A DNA stretch of 46,645 nt from Rubrivivax sp. (lineage in GTDB: Bacteria > Pseudomonadota > Gammaproteobacteria > Burkholderiales > Burkholderiaceae_C): contig JADLIA010000030.1 in NCBI GenBank assembly GCA_020848515.1, forward strand, positions 1 to 46,645, in the 5' to 3' direction. The notes under the pieces were generated by a model. The model did no database searches, had not been told where the DNA came from, and worked only from the letters and a program-made list of their open reading frames with translations. Within the stretch, counting starts at the first letter, position 1; every line of letters begins with the position of its first letter. This document shows positions 29,215 through 36,557 of the stretch, one piece after another. The position numbers were made by a program, and so were the translations under genes.

Positions 29215-30231
29215 TCAGGACAGATCCAAACCTGCGCCCCGCTGCAAGGCGTCGCCGACCGCATGCAAGGCATCGATCAGATGCTGCAGGGCCATGTTCA
29301 TTCCCTGCTCGGCGCGCCGGGTATAGCCGAGCGCGCTGAATGACCCCAGGCTGGGCAGCGGCAGAACGACCACCAGACCGGCACTGGCCAAGCGCGTAGC
29401 CACCGAGTGCGGCATCAGCGCCACCATCGGGCGACGCGCGAGCAGACCCACGTTGGTCAGGATGGAGATCGATTCGACGCGGCTGCGCGGCAGACTCAGC
29501 CCTTCGCGCTCGAACAAGGCGCGCACGGCCGGATAGGCCACGGCGTCCGGTGTCGGCACGATCCACTCGAACCGGTGCAGTTCGGCCACGCGCACGTCGG
29601 TCCGGTGCGCCAGCGGGTGGTCGGGTCCGACCACCACGCTCATGCCTTCGTCGTACAGCGGCACATGCACCAGGCGCGTGCCGGGAGCGGCATCCTTTGT
29701 GGCGGCCGACGCATTGGCCGGCAGATACCCCACCATGAGATCGATCTCGCCGCGCGCCAAGGCCGGAAACAACACCGAATTGGGCCCCACCCGAATCGTC
29801 ACCAGGACGTCCGGTGCCATGTCGCGCAAGCGCGAAATCGCCTCCGGCAGCAGCGCCACCGTGGCACTCAGCATGGCCCCCACCACCACGCGTCCAGCGG
29901 TGCCCCCGTGCCAGGCGTTGAGTTCGTCGGCCATGTCTTGCAGACCGGAGGTCATGGCACGCGCGTGGCGGGCGAAGAGCTGGCCCAACTCCGTCAGTGT
30001 CACGCCGTGTTTGCCGCGCACGAACAGGGCCCCGCCGAGCTGCTGTTCCAGCTCGCGCAGCGACTTGCTGACCGCCGGCTGGGTGATGGCCAGCTCGCGC
30101 GAAGCGGCCAGAATGGAGCCGGTTTCCAGCACCTTTTCGAACAGGTCGAGCTGCGCCAGACGCAGCCGTCGCGACAACGACGCACCGGACAGCGCTGGCA
30201 CACGCCGGCGCGGGCGCGACCCCGGGTTCAT
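29215..30231 (-). CDS. LysR-family transcriptional regulator
   Basis: A 338-residue LysR-type regulator. It has an N-terminal winged helix-turn-helix at about residues 25-85 ('RLAQLDLFEKVLETGSILAASRELAITQPAVSKSLRELEQQLGGALFVR') and a two-lobe effector-binding domain from about 115. The Arg/Pro-rich first 20 residues are longer than usual. ATG at 30231 overlaps the aminotransferase stop (ATGA). Lying directly upstream of the catabolic operon in the same direction, it is the obvious candidate regulator, probably responding to a kynurenine-pathway intermediate (inferred). The tandem rather than divergent arrangement is less common for the family. Confidence 0.92.
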   Translation of the reverse strand: MNPGSRPRRRVPALSGASLSRRLRLAQLDLFEKVLETGSILAASRELAITQPAVSKSLRELEQQLGGALFVRGKHGVTLTELGQLFARHARAMTSGLQDMADELNAWHGGTAGRVVVGAMLSATVALLPEAISRLRDMAPDVLVTIRVGPNSVLFPALARGEIDLMVGYLPANASAATKDAAPGTRLVHVPLYDEGMSVVVGPDHPLAHRTDVRVAELHRFEWIVPTPDAVAYPAVRALFEREGLSLPRSRVESISILTNVGLLARRPMVALMPHSVATRLASAGLVVVLPLPSLGSFSALGYTRRAEQGMNMALQHLIDALHAVGDALQRGAGLDLS

Positions 30232-31418
30232 GGGGCGGGCGCGGCGGTCCGCAGCCAGCGGTGCAGTCGATCCACGCCCTGCCGCAGCCGCGCCACGTCG
30301 CGCGAAGCAAAGCACCAGCGCAGCCAGCCCTCGGCCTGCGGCGCAAACGCCACGCCCGGCGCCAGCCCCAGCCCGGCTTCCTGCACCAGGCGCTTGGCCA
30401 GCTGCAGTGAATCGTTCTGGCCGACAAGGCGCAGAAAGGCGTACATGCCGCCGGGCGCGCGACCGACCTGCACCCCGGGCACGGCCTGCAGCAGCGGCAC
30501 CAGGGTGTCGCGACAGTGCCGCAGGTGCGCCACGATGCGCGGCGTGATGGCCTCGGTCTGCGCCAGCGCCACCAGGGCGGCGCGCTGCACGAACACTGGC
30601 GCGCAGGAGGTGTTGAACTCCAGCAGCTTGCCGACCTGCGGCGTCATGGCCGGCGGCATCACCAGCCAGCCCAGGCGCCAGCCGGTCATCAGAAAGGCCT
30701 TGGAAAAGCTCTGCACCACCACCAGCCGGTCGTCCGGCGCGGCGATGTCGAGAAAGCTCGGCGCCGCGCCGTTGGCGGTGTCGTCGCGGAAGTACAGACG
30801 CTCGTAGACCTCGTCCGACAGGATCCAGGTGCCGGTCTGGCGGCAATGCGCCAGGATTGCCTGCTGCTCGGCCCGCGTCAGCGTCCAGCCGGTCGGGTTG
30901 TTGGGCGAGTTCAGCACCAGCAGCCGCGTGCGCGGCGTGATGGCGGCCAGCAAGGCCGGCACGTCGAGCTGCCAGGCGCCTTCGGCGTCGGGTTGCAGCG
31001 CCACACAACGCAGCTGGGCACCCAGGATGCGCGGCTGCGCCGTCAGGTTGGGCCACACGGGGGTGACGGCCAGCACCTCGTCCCCGGCGTCGATCAGCGC
31101 CTGCATGGCGACGATCAGCGCGTTCACCCCGCCTGAGGTGATGGCCAGCCGCTGCGGCGCCAGCTCGCCGTGCAGGCGGCTGGCGTAGGCCGCCACCGCC
31201 TCGCGCAGCTCGGGCAGGCCCAGGTTGTGGGAATAGAAGGTCTCGCCCGCCTGCAGCGAGGCGATGCCGGCGGCGCGCACCGCCTCGGGCGTGACCTCGT
31301 CGCTCTCGCCGAACCAGAACGGCAGCACGTCGGCGCGGCCCATGCCGGCGTTGGCGACTTCGCGGATCTTGGATTCTTCGAGGTTCAGGACGGCTTGACG
31401 CATCGGTGACGGACTCAT
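30228..31418 (-). CDS. PLP-dependent aminotransferase, class I/II
   Basis: A 396-residue fold-type I aminotransferase. The PLP lysine is K240 in 'SFSKAFLMTGWRLGW'; 'NSPNNPTGW' (N174 region) and 'SDEVYERLYF' (D202, Y205) are classical, as is the C-terminal substrate Arg in 'WLRWCFAS'. It overlaps the lysR gene. The substrate is not evident; an aspartate-type role or transamination of an aromatic amino acid or kynurenine linked to the neighbouring pathway is possible, but nothing in the sequence settles it. ATG at 31418 lacks a clear ribosome site; MRQAV, five codons in, is an alternative start. Confidence 0.88.
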   Translation of the reverse strand: MSPSPMRQAVLNLEESKIREVANAGMGRADVLPFWFGESDEVTPEAVRAAGIASLQAGETFYSHNLGLPELREAVAAYASRLHGELAPQRLAITSGGVNALIVAMQALIDAGDEVLAVTPVWPNLTAQPRILGAQLRCVALQPDAEGAWQLDVPALLAAITPRTRLLVLNSPNNPTGWTLTRAEQQAILAHCRQTGTWILSDEVYERLYFRDDTANGAAPSFLDIAAPDDRLVVVQSFSKAFLMTGWRLGWLVMPPAMTPQVGKLLEFNTSCAPVFVQRAALVALAQTEAITPRIVAHLRHCRDTLVPLLQAVPGVQVGRAPGGMYAFLRLVGQNDSLQLAKRLVQEAGLGLAPGVAFAPQAEGWLRWCFASRDVARLRQGVDRLHRWLRTAAPAP

Positions 31419-31487
31419 TTAATTCGGCAGGGCGCGAGCATCGCATATCCCGTGCGAGCGCGGCCCTGCACCAGCGGAAAGACCACC

Positions 31488-31757
31488 ATGCCCCTGCCCA
31501 CGCGCCGCCTGGCCGCCATCGCCCTGCTCGCCACGCTGATCGCCTCGCCCACGCTGGCCCTGGCCAAGAAAGAAGGCGCGGGCAAGACACCGCGCAGCGG
31601 CGCCGGCTCACGCGGCGTGCGCCTGAAGCCTTCGCCCACCGCCACCTATGCCAGCGGCGAATCGCCGGCCGAGCGCCAGCGCAACGAGGACGCGCGCCTG
31701 CGCCGCGAATGCCGCGGCCGCCCCAACGCCGGCGCCTGCCTGGGTTACACGCGCTGA
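31488..31757 (+). CDS. Small secreted basic protein of unknown function
   Basis: An 89-residue protein with a signal peptide (MPLPTRRLAAIALLATLIASPTLALAKK, probable cleavage after ALA), then a short basic, Gly/Ser-rich stretch and a charged helix (ESPAERQRNEDARLRREC). It ends in CRGRPNAGACLGYTR with two cysteines, which could form a disulfide. ATG at 31488 is chosen because it begins the signal peptide. It diverges from the aminotransferase gene across 69 bp and is followed at 13 nt by repeat copy D. I do not recognise a named domain. Confidence 0.7.
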   Translation: MPLPTRRLAAIALLATLIASPTLALAKKEGAGKTPRSGAGSRGVRLKPSPTATYASGESPAERQRNEDARLRRECRGRPNAGACLGYTR

Positions 31758-31770
31758 AAGCGGCCCTGAT

Positions 31771-31828
31771 AACTCCTGAATGCATAGCTGCTGGCGCTTG
31801 CCCAGCAAGCGCCGGAGCCATTTTTTAT
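31771..31828 (+). repeat. Dispersed ATAGC repeat, copy D (near-ideal hairpin with T run)
   Basis: AACTCCTGAATGCATAGCTG is followed by CTGGCGCTTG-CCCAG-CAAGCGCCGG, then AGCC and six T. The 10-bp stem (one G-T pair) plus T run looks like an intrinsic terminator for the small secreted-protein gene that ends 14 bp upstream. It is the best reference copy of the family in this window. Confidence 0.8.
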
Positions 31829-31899
31829 CTGACATCGGCATCCGAACACCGATGCCCCCACACCGCCCCCTACCCCACACCGACCAGGACACCGCAACG

Positions 31900-32367
31900 A
31901 TGTTGGCGGATTTCGTGGTGAGCATCGATCATGGCCAGGTGGTGGTCCACGGCGAAGGCGAGCCGGGCGCCGGCCTGCTGTGGACCGACGAGCATGTGGC
32001 GCAGGGTTTTGCCTGGAGCGAAAAGCTGCTGACTCTGGGCGTGCCGGACCACGACGGCGAGTGCCGCATCCAGGTCGAACTGGTGCCCGAGGCCACAGTC
32101 AGCGCACAGGCGCTGTGGGCGGTGCAGATGCCGCTGGAGGTCACCCAGCCGCTGCACGTCGGGGCGCTTTTTGAGCGTCACCGCGTCGTCGTGCCGAACG
32201 GTCGCTACGCCCTGCTCTACCAGGCGCTGCCCGGCACGCAGGGTGAGGCCTATGTGCTGCGGCTGAGCTTGGCGGCCACGCCGCAGCCCGCGTTCCGCAT
32301 CCTGCGCACAGGCGGTGACGTGACCGCCGATGCCGTGTTGCGCCGCGACGCGCAGTTGCTGGGCTGA
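31900..32367 (+). CDS. ComJ-like protein (competence/nuclease-inhibitor family)
   Basis: A 155-residue, predicted cytoplasmic protein. From memory it resembles Bacillus ComJ, the inhibitor of the DNA-entry nuclease. Shared landmarks are 'LLWTDEHVAQGFAWSEKLLTLG' (Bacillus: WTDEAIEKGYA), then 'VTQPLHVGALFERHRVVVPNGRYALLYQALPG' (Bacillus: VPFHV...LPKGDYQL). ATG at 31900 has AGGA 10 nt upstream; an in-frame ATG at 31852 and one inside repeat copy D are less likely starts. No NucA-like nuclease gene is next to it. The family assignment is fairly good; the function here is open. Confidence 0.65.
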   Translation: MLADFVVSIDHGQVVVHGEGEPGAGLLWTDEHVAQGFAWSEKLLTLGVPDHDGECRIQVELVPEATVSAQALWAVQMPLEVTQPLHVGALFERHRVVVPNGRYALLYQALPGTQGEAYVLRLSLAATPQPAFRILRTGGDVTADAVLRRDAQLLG

Positions 32368-32539
32368 GCCTGCAAGCGGCCGCAGGGCGCACCTGCCCGC
32401 AACGCGATCGGCGCGCCCGGCAAGGCGCGACGCCGCCGCCAACGCGTGCCCGCAGGCAGCAGCGCGGCCAGCCCCACCCGATCGGGACCTGGCCGGGGCA
32501 CCGTGTGGCACCGATCGTGCACCCTCCCGGAAACTTCAC

Positions 32540-32595
32540 CAACGATAGCTGCCGGCGCTTGCCCAGCAAGCGCCAGAGCCCGATTTGATATTGAT
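32540..32595 (+). repeat. Dispersed ATAGC repeat, copy E (convergent spacer)
   Basis: It reads CGATAGCTGCCGGCGCTTG-CCCAG-CAAGCGCCAGAGCCC-GATTTGATATTG. The perfect 8-bp GGCGCTTG/CAAGCGCC stem is preserved. It sits in the 293-bp spacer between the convergent comJ-like and htrA genes. The rest of that spacer (32368-32539, 32596-32660) holds no supportable gene. Confidence 0.8.
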
Positions 32596-32660
32596 GACCC
32601 CTTCCCCTGCGGTGATCGAAGCGCCGCGAGGTCGTGGGTCATTCAGAAGCCGGGCAGGTT

Positions 32661-34151
32661 TCAAGCCAGCGGCACCGGCACGAACAGTTGCTGGCCGTCA
32701 CGCTCGATCAGCAGCGCCACCGACTTGTCCGCCTTGGCCAGCACGGCGCGCAGCTTCTCGACGCTGCTGGCCGGCTGGCCGTTGATCGACAGCACGACGT
32801 CGCCCGGCTGCACCCCGGCCAGCGCGGCGGCGCCGCTGGCCTGCTCGACCACCAGACCCTCGTCCAGCCTGGTCTGGCGCTTCTCGTCGGCTTGCAGCGG
32901 CCGCAGTGACAGCCCCAGCTTGCCGTGGCTGGCCGCGCTGCCCTGCGCCAGCGCGGTGTCGGCAGGCCGCGCGCCCTGCAGCGTGGCGCTCAGCTGCTCG
33001 GGCCGGCCCTGGCGCCAGACCTCCAGCGCCAGCTTGTCGCCGGGCCGGGCCAGCGCGATGCGGGCGGGCAGGTCGCCCGAATCGACGATCGCCTGGCCAT
33101 TGGCGCGCAGGATCACGTCGCCCGCCTTCAGGCCGGCGCGCTCGGCCGCGCTGCCAGGCTCGACCTGCGCCACCAGCGCGCCCTCGGGTTTGGGCAGCTT
33201 GAACGAGTCGGCCAGGGCCTGGTTGACCGACTGGATGGTCACGCCCAGGCGTGCGTGCTCGACCTTGCCGTGCGCGACGAGCTGCTGCTCGACGTGCCTG
33301 GCCAGCTCGATCGGGATGGCGAACGACACCCCCTGGTAGCCGCCCGAGCGGCTGTAGATCTGCGAGTTGATGCCCACCACCTCGCCGCGCGCATTGAACA
33401 GCGGCCCGCCCGAGTTGCCGGGGTTGACCGCCACGTCGGTCTGGATGAAGGGCACCGCGCTGTCGTCCGGCAGCGAGCGGCCCTTGGCACTGACCACGCC
33501 CACCGTCACGGTGTTCTCGAAGCCGAACGGCGAGCCGATCGCCAGCACCCAGTCGCCGGGGCGCAGCGCCTGGCTGCTGCCCAGCGGCACGGTGGGCAGC
33601 CCGGTGGCATCGATCTTCAGCACCGCCACGTCGGTCTTGTCGTCGCGCCCCAGCACCTTGGCCTGGAACTCGCGCCGGTCGGTCAGCTTGACGTTGACGG
33701 TCCTGGCGTTGCGCACCACGTGGGCGTTGGTCAGGATCACGCCGTCCGGGCTGACGATGAAGCCCGAGCCCTGACCATGCATCGGCACCGCGCCGGGCCC
33801 GCCGGGGCCGGGCGGGGCGAACTGGAACGCGCCGGGCGGCAAGCCGAAGCGGCGCAGAAAGTCCTGCAGCCCCGGGTCGATCCGAGCGCCCGGGCCGCTG
33901 TCGGCACCCTCGTCGGCGACCGGCTGCACGCCGCGGGTGCTGATGTTGACGACGGCGCCGCCGTAGCGCGCGGCAATGGCGGCGAAGTCGGGTGTCGCCA
34001 CGGCCGCCGGCGCCACCGCCTGCACGGCCGCGCTCGGCTGCGCCTGGGCGGGCGTCAGCTCCTGCACCGCCGCCACGCCGGCGCCGCCGATCACCCCCGC
34101 CGCCAGCAGGGCGGCAAACAGACGTGAGGATTTCAAGGTCAAACGGTTCAT
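32661..34151 (-). CDS. HtrA/DegP-family periplasmic serine protease (Do-like)
   Basis: A 496-residue periplasmic protease/chaperone for misfolded envelope proteins. An N-terminal hydrophobic signal segment (about residues 9-38, [22 protein letters not shown]) is followed by a trypsin-like domain with the triad H144 (TNAHVV), D174 (KTDVAVL) and S247 (GNSGGP). Two PDZ domains follow, around 'GSAAERAGLKAGDVILRANGQ' and 'ALAGVQPGDVVLSINGQPASS'. ATG at 34151 has AAGGA 6 nt upstream. It lies 159 bp downstream of the sensor-kinase gene in the same direction, so the two-component system may control it. Confidence 0.94.
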   Translation of the reverse strand: MNRLTLKSSRLFAALLAAGVIGGAGVAAVQELTPAQAQPSAAVQAVAPAAVATPDFAAIAARYGGAVVNISTRGVQPVADEGADSGPGARIDPGLQDFLRRFGLPPGAFQFAPPGPGGPGAVPMHGQGSGFIVSPDGVILTNAHVVRNARTVNVKLTDRREFQAKVLGRDDKTDVAVLKIDATGLPTVPLGSSQALRPGDWVLAIGSPFGFENTVTVGVVSAKGRSLPDDSAVPFIQTDVAVNPGNSGGPLFNARGEVVGINSQIYSRSGGYQGVSFAIPIELARHVEQQLVAHGKVEHARLGVTIQSVNQALADSFKLPKPEGALVAQVEPGSAAERAGLKAGDVILRANGQAIVDSGDLPARIALARPGDKLALEVWRQGRPEQLSATLQGARPADTALAQGSAASHGKLGLSLRPLQADEKRQTRLDEGLVVEQASGAAALAGVQPGDVVLSINGQPASSVEKLRAVLAKADKSVALLIERDGQQLFVPVPLA

Positions 34152-34250
34152 CACAGTTCCTTTCAGCAAGACGCTCCGTCAGCGGAGCCGTGGCGGCACT
34201 GTGATGGATGGGAATTAGGCCAGGCTTAAGACCACGCCAGGGCTGCTGAA

Positions 34251-34306
34251 TACTATGATTTCAATAGCTTTTGGCGCTTGTCTGGCGTGCTCTGGATGCC
34301 TAAAAC
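34251..34306 (+). repeat. Dispersed ATAGC repeat, copy F (degenerate)
   Basis: It reads TACTATGATTTCAATAGCTT, TTGGCGCTTG, then a diverged right arm (GGCGTGCTCTGGATGCC). It keeps the CTAT..ATAG and GGCGCTTG left parts, but the stem is largely lost. It lies between the sensor kinase stop (34311) and the htrA start (34151), on the opposite strand to both genes. Confidence 0.6.
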
Positions 34307-34310
34307 ACCA

Positions 34311-35711
34311 TCAGTCCTCAGGCCCGGCGGCGGCCGGCCAGATCACCGCCAGCCGCGCCCCGCCCAGGCGCGGCGAGGCTTGCACCACCACCTGCGCGCC
34401 ATGCCGACGTGCCACCGCCTGCACGATCGCCAGGCCCAGGCCGCTGCCGTGGCCGGCGGCGCCCGGCACACGGTAGAAGCGGTCGAGCACGCGCTGGCGC
34501 TCGGCCGCTGGGATGCCGGGGCCGCTGTCTTCCACCGCCAGCTCGGCCACGCCGTCGGGCCGACGCTGCACCGCCACGCACACCTGCCCGCCCGCCGGCG
34601 TGTGGCGCAAGGCGTTGTCGATCAGGTTGCGCAGCAGCACCGCCAGCGCCTGCGGCCGGGCGTCCAGCCACAGCGACGCATCACCTTCCAGCCGCAGGGC
34701 GATGCCGCGCGCCTGCGCCTCGGCGTCGGCCTCCTGCAGCGCCTGGCGCGCCAGCACGGGCAGATCGACCGGCTCGCGCACCGCGTCCGCATCGCCATCG
34801 TGGCGTGCCAGCGCCAGCAACTGCTCGACCAGGCGCGTGGCGCGATCGACCCCGGCCAGCAGCCGCCCGGTGGCCACGGCGCGCGCCTGCTCGGTGTCGG
34901 CGCGCTGCAGGCTCTGCACCTGCAGGCGCAGTGCGGCCAGCGGTGAGCGCAGCTCGTGCGCGGCGTCGGCGGTGAAGTCGGCCAGTTGCTGCCAGGCGGC
35001 CGCCAGGCGCGCCAGCAGCCCGTTCATCCCGGTCACCAGCGGCAACACCTCGGCCGGCAGACCGCCAGTCGGCAACGGTGCCAGGTCGGCGGCACCACGC
35101 GCGGCCAACTGGCGGCGCAGGCGCTCGATCGGCGCCAGCGCGCGCCCCACCACCCACCACACGATCAGCATCAGCAGCGGCGCCAGCAGCGCCACCGGCA
35201 GCACCGCGCGCAGCGCCAGCTGGCCGGCGATGCGCCGGCGCGCGCGCTCGGCCTGCGCGATCTGGATCACCTGGCTGGGTGTCTCCAGCGCGTACACGCG
35301 CCAGTCCTCGTCGCCGGCGCGCAGGTGGGAAAAGCCGATCACCGTCTGCGGCGGCAGCAGCCGCGCCGAGGGCGAGCGGTACAGCATGATGCCGTCGGCG
35401 CGCCAGACCTGGATGATCAGCTCCTCGGCGCCGCGCGTGGCCGCCAGCGCGTCGTCGCCCAGCACGCTGGCAGCCAGGCCGCCGGTGAGCGACAGCGCGA
35501 TGCGCTCCATCTGCGCATCGAACACCGCCTCGGTCTCGGCCAGCGCCGTGCGCCAGGTGATGGCCGCCTGCAGCGCCGCCGTCAGCAGCACCGCCAGCAG
35601 CAGCAGCGCCGTCAGGCGGGCGCGCAGCGAAGGGGCCGGCGTCTTCAAGTGTTTTTGGCTCTCAGCGCTTGATGGACTTACGCTGGCAGCTTCCATTCCA
35701 GGAGCACTCAT
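34311..35711 (-). CDS. Two-component sensor histidine kinase (QseC/PmrB-like)
   Basis: A 466-residue inner-membrane kinase. TM1 is at about residues 33-53, a periplasmic sensor of about 110 residues follows, TM2 is at about 167-190, HAMP at about 190-243, and the dimerisation domain has phospho-acceptor H252 (TADAAHELRSPLAALRLQ). The HATPase has the N box 'NLIDNALRHTP', 'DSGPGI' and 'GSGLGLAIVQAV'. ATG at 35711 overlaps the response-regulator stop. Residues about 3-22 are encoded by repeat copy G, so the cytoplasmic N-terminal tail is probably repeat-derived. The stimulus is unknown; the HtrA and cation-antiporter neighbours suggest envelope or ionic stress. Confidence 0.93.
   Translation of the reverse strand: MSAPGMEAASVSPSSAESQKHLKTPAPSLRARLTALLLLAVLLTAALQAAITWRTALAETEAVFDAQMERIALSLTGGLAASVLGDDALAATRGAEELIIQVWRADGIMLYRSPSARLLPPQTVIGFSHLRAGDEDWRVYALETPSQVIQIAQAERARRRIAGQLALRAVLPVALLAPLLMLIVWWVVGRALAPIERLRRQLAARGAADLAPLPTGGLPAEVLPLVTGMNGLLARLAAAWQQLADFTADAAHELRSPLAALRLQVQSLQRADTEQARAVATGRLLAGVDRATRLVEQLLALARHDGDADAVREPVDLPVLARQALQEADAEAQARGIALRLEGDASLWLDARPQALAVLLRNLIDNALRHTPAGGQVCVAVQRRPDGVAELAVEDSGPGIPAAERQRVLDRFYRVPGAAGHGSGLGLAIVQAVARRHGAQVVVQASPRLGGARLAVIWPAAAGPED
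35647..35706 (-). repeat. Dispersed ATAGC repeat, copy G (inside sensor-kinase CDS)
   Basis: The minus-strand reading is GCTCCTGGAATGGAAGCTG-CCAGCGTAAG-loop-AAGCGCTGAGAGCC-AAAAACA. The layout matches the family although ATAGCTG has become GAAGCTG. The copy is translated as about residues 3-22 of the kinase (PGMEAASVSPSSAESQK region). Confidence 0.65.
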
Positions 35712-36385
35712 GAACCCGACTCAGGCGGCGCCACCGGCACCAGGTAGCCCAGACCGCGCACGTTCTCGATCAGCCCGGCGCCCAGCTTCTTGCGCACGCC
35801 GTGGATGTAGACCTCCACCGCGTTGCTGCTGACCTCGTCGCGCCAGGCGTAGAGCTTGTCTTCCAGCTGCTGGCGCGACAGCACCCGGCCCGGGCGTGCC
35901 AGCAGGGGTTCCAGCACCGCCCATTCGCGCGCCGACAGCTGCACCGGCTGGCCGCGCAGCGTGACTTCGCGCGTGCTGGGGACGATGCGCACCTCGCCCC
36001 ATTCGTAGGCCGGCTCGGCGCGCCCGTCGGCGCGGCGCAGCAGCGCACGCACGCGCGCCAGCAGTTCATCCAGGTCGTAGGGCTTGACGATGTAGTCGTC
36101 GGCGCCGGCGTCCAGCCCGGCCACGCGGTCGGCCACGGCGTCGCGCGCGGTGGCGATCAGCACCGGCAGCCGCTGGTGGTCGGCGCGCAGCTGCCGCAGC
36201 ACGCTCAGACCGTCCTGGCGCGGCAGGCCCAGGTCGAGCAGCAGCAGATCGTAGGGGGCGGTGGCCAGCGCCGTCAGCGCCACGGCGCCGTCACGCACCC
36301 AGTCCACCGCGTGGTGCTCGGCGCGCAGCGCGTCCAGCACCACCTCGCCGATCATGGCGTCGTCTTCCACCAGCAGCATCCGCAT
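35708..36385 (-). CDS. OmpR-family response regulator
   Basis: A 225-residue response regulator. The receiver domain has acidic E7-D8-D9, phospho-acceptor D51 (LLLLDLGLP), T79/A80 in 'VLIATARD' and K101 (YIVKPYDL). The C-terminal winged-helix DNA-binding domain covers about 125-220 ('VQLSAREWAVLEPLLARPGRVLSRQQLEDKLYAW', 'NAVEVYIHGVRKKLG', 'IENVRGLGYLV'). Start ATG at 36385, or the next in-frame ATG two codons later; neither has a strong ribosome site. It overlaps the kinase gene by ATGA and is divergent from the Mrp antiporter operon. Confidence 0.94.
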   Translation of the reverse strand: MRMLLVEDDAMIGEVVLDALRAEHHAVDWVRDGAVALTALATAPYDLLLLDLGLPRQDGLSVLRQLRADHQRLPVLIATARDAVADRVAGLDAGADDYIVKPYDLDELLARVRALLRRADGRAEPAYEWGEVRIVPSTREVTLRGQPVQLSAREWAVLEPLLARPGRVLSRQQLEDKLYAWRDEVSSNAVEVYIHGVRKKLGAGLIENVRGLGYLVPVAPPESGS

Positions 36386-36418
36386 GCCGGCATTGTGAGG
36401 CCGCACGACAGCTTCCAC

Positions 36419-36475
36419 AAAACTCCTATTTTGATAGCTTCTGGCGCTTGTCCCACAAGCGCCCAAGCCATGAAT
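36419..36475 (+). repeat. Dispersed ATAGC repeat, copy H (divergent spacer)
   Basis: AAAACTCCTATTTTGATAGC is followed by TTCTGGCGCTTG-TCCCA-CAAGCGCCCAAGCC. It is a near-consensus left end with an intact GGCGCTTG/CAAGCGCC stem. It fills much of the 172-bp divergent spacer between the response regulator and the antiporter operon. Confidence 0.8.
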
Positions 36476-36480
36476 GGCAC

Positions 36481-36489
36481 TGGTATATT
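36481..36489 (+). promoter_or_regulatory. Candidate extended -10 promoter of the Mrp/Pha operon
   Basis: TGG-TATATT gives a TGn extended -10, 69 bp upstream of the phaAB start and directly after repeat copy H. No clear -35 is seen 17 nt upstream. It is offered as the best candidate in this spacer. Confidence 0.4.
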
Positions 36490-36557
36490 CGGTGCTGCAG
36501 CGGCGACCCGGGAACACCTGCCGCCGCGCCCGCCCCGCCGATCGCCCCAGCCACCCG

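Noticed and set aside
29215-31821. An 868-codon frame ending in the LysR protein, suggesting an aminotransferase-LysR (GntR/MocR-like) fusion
   Set aside because: The aminotransferase is in a different frame with its own stop at 30228 and an ATGA overlap with lysR. The upstream part of the long frame is a frame shadow.
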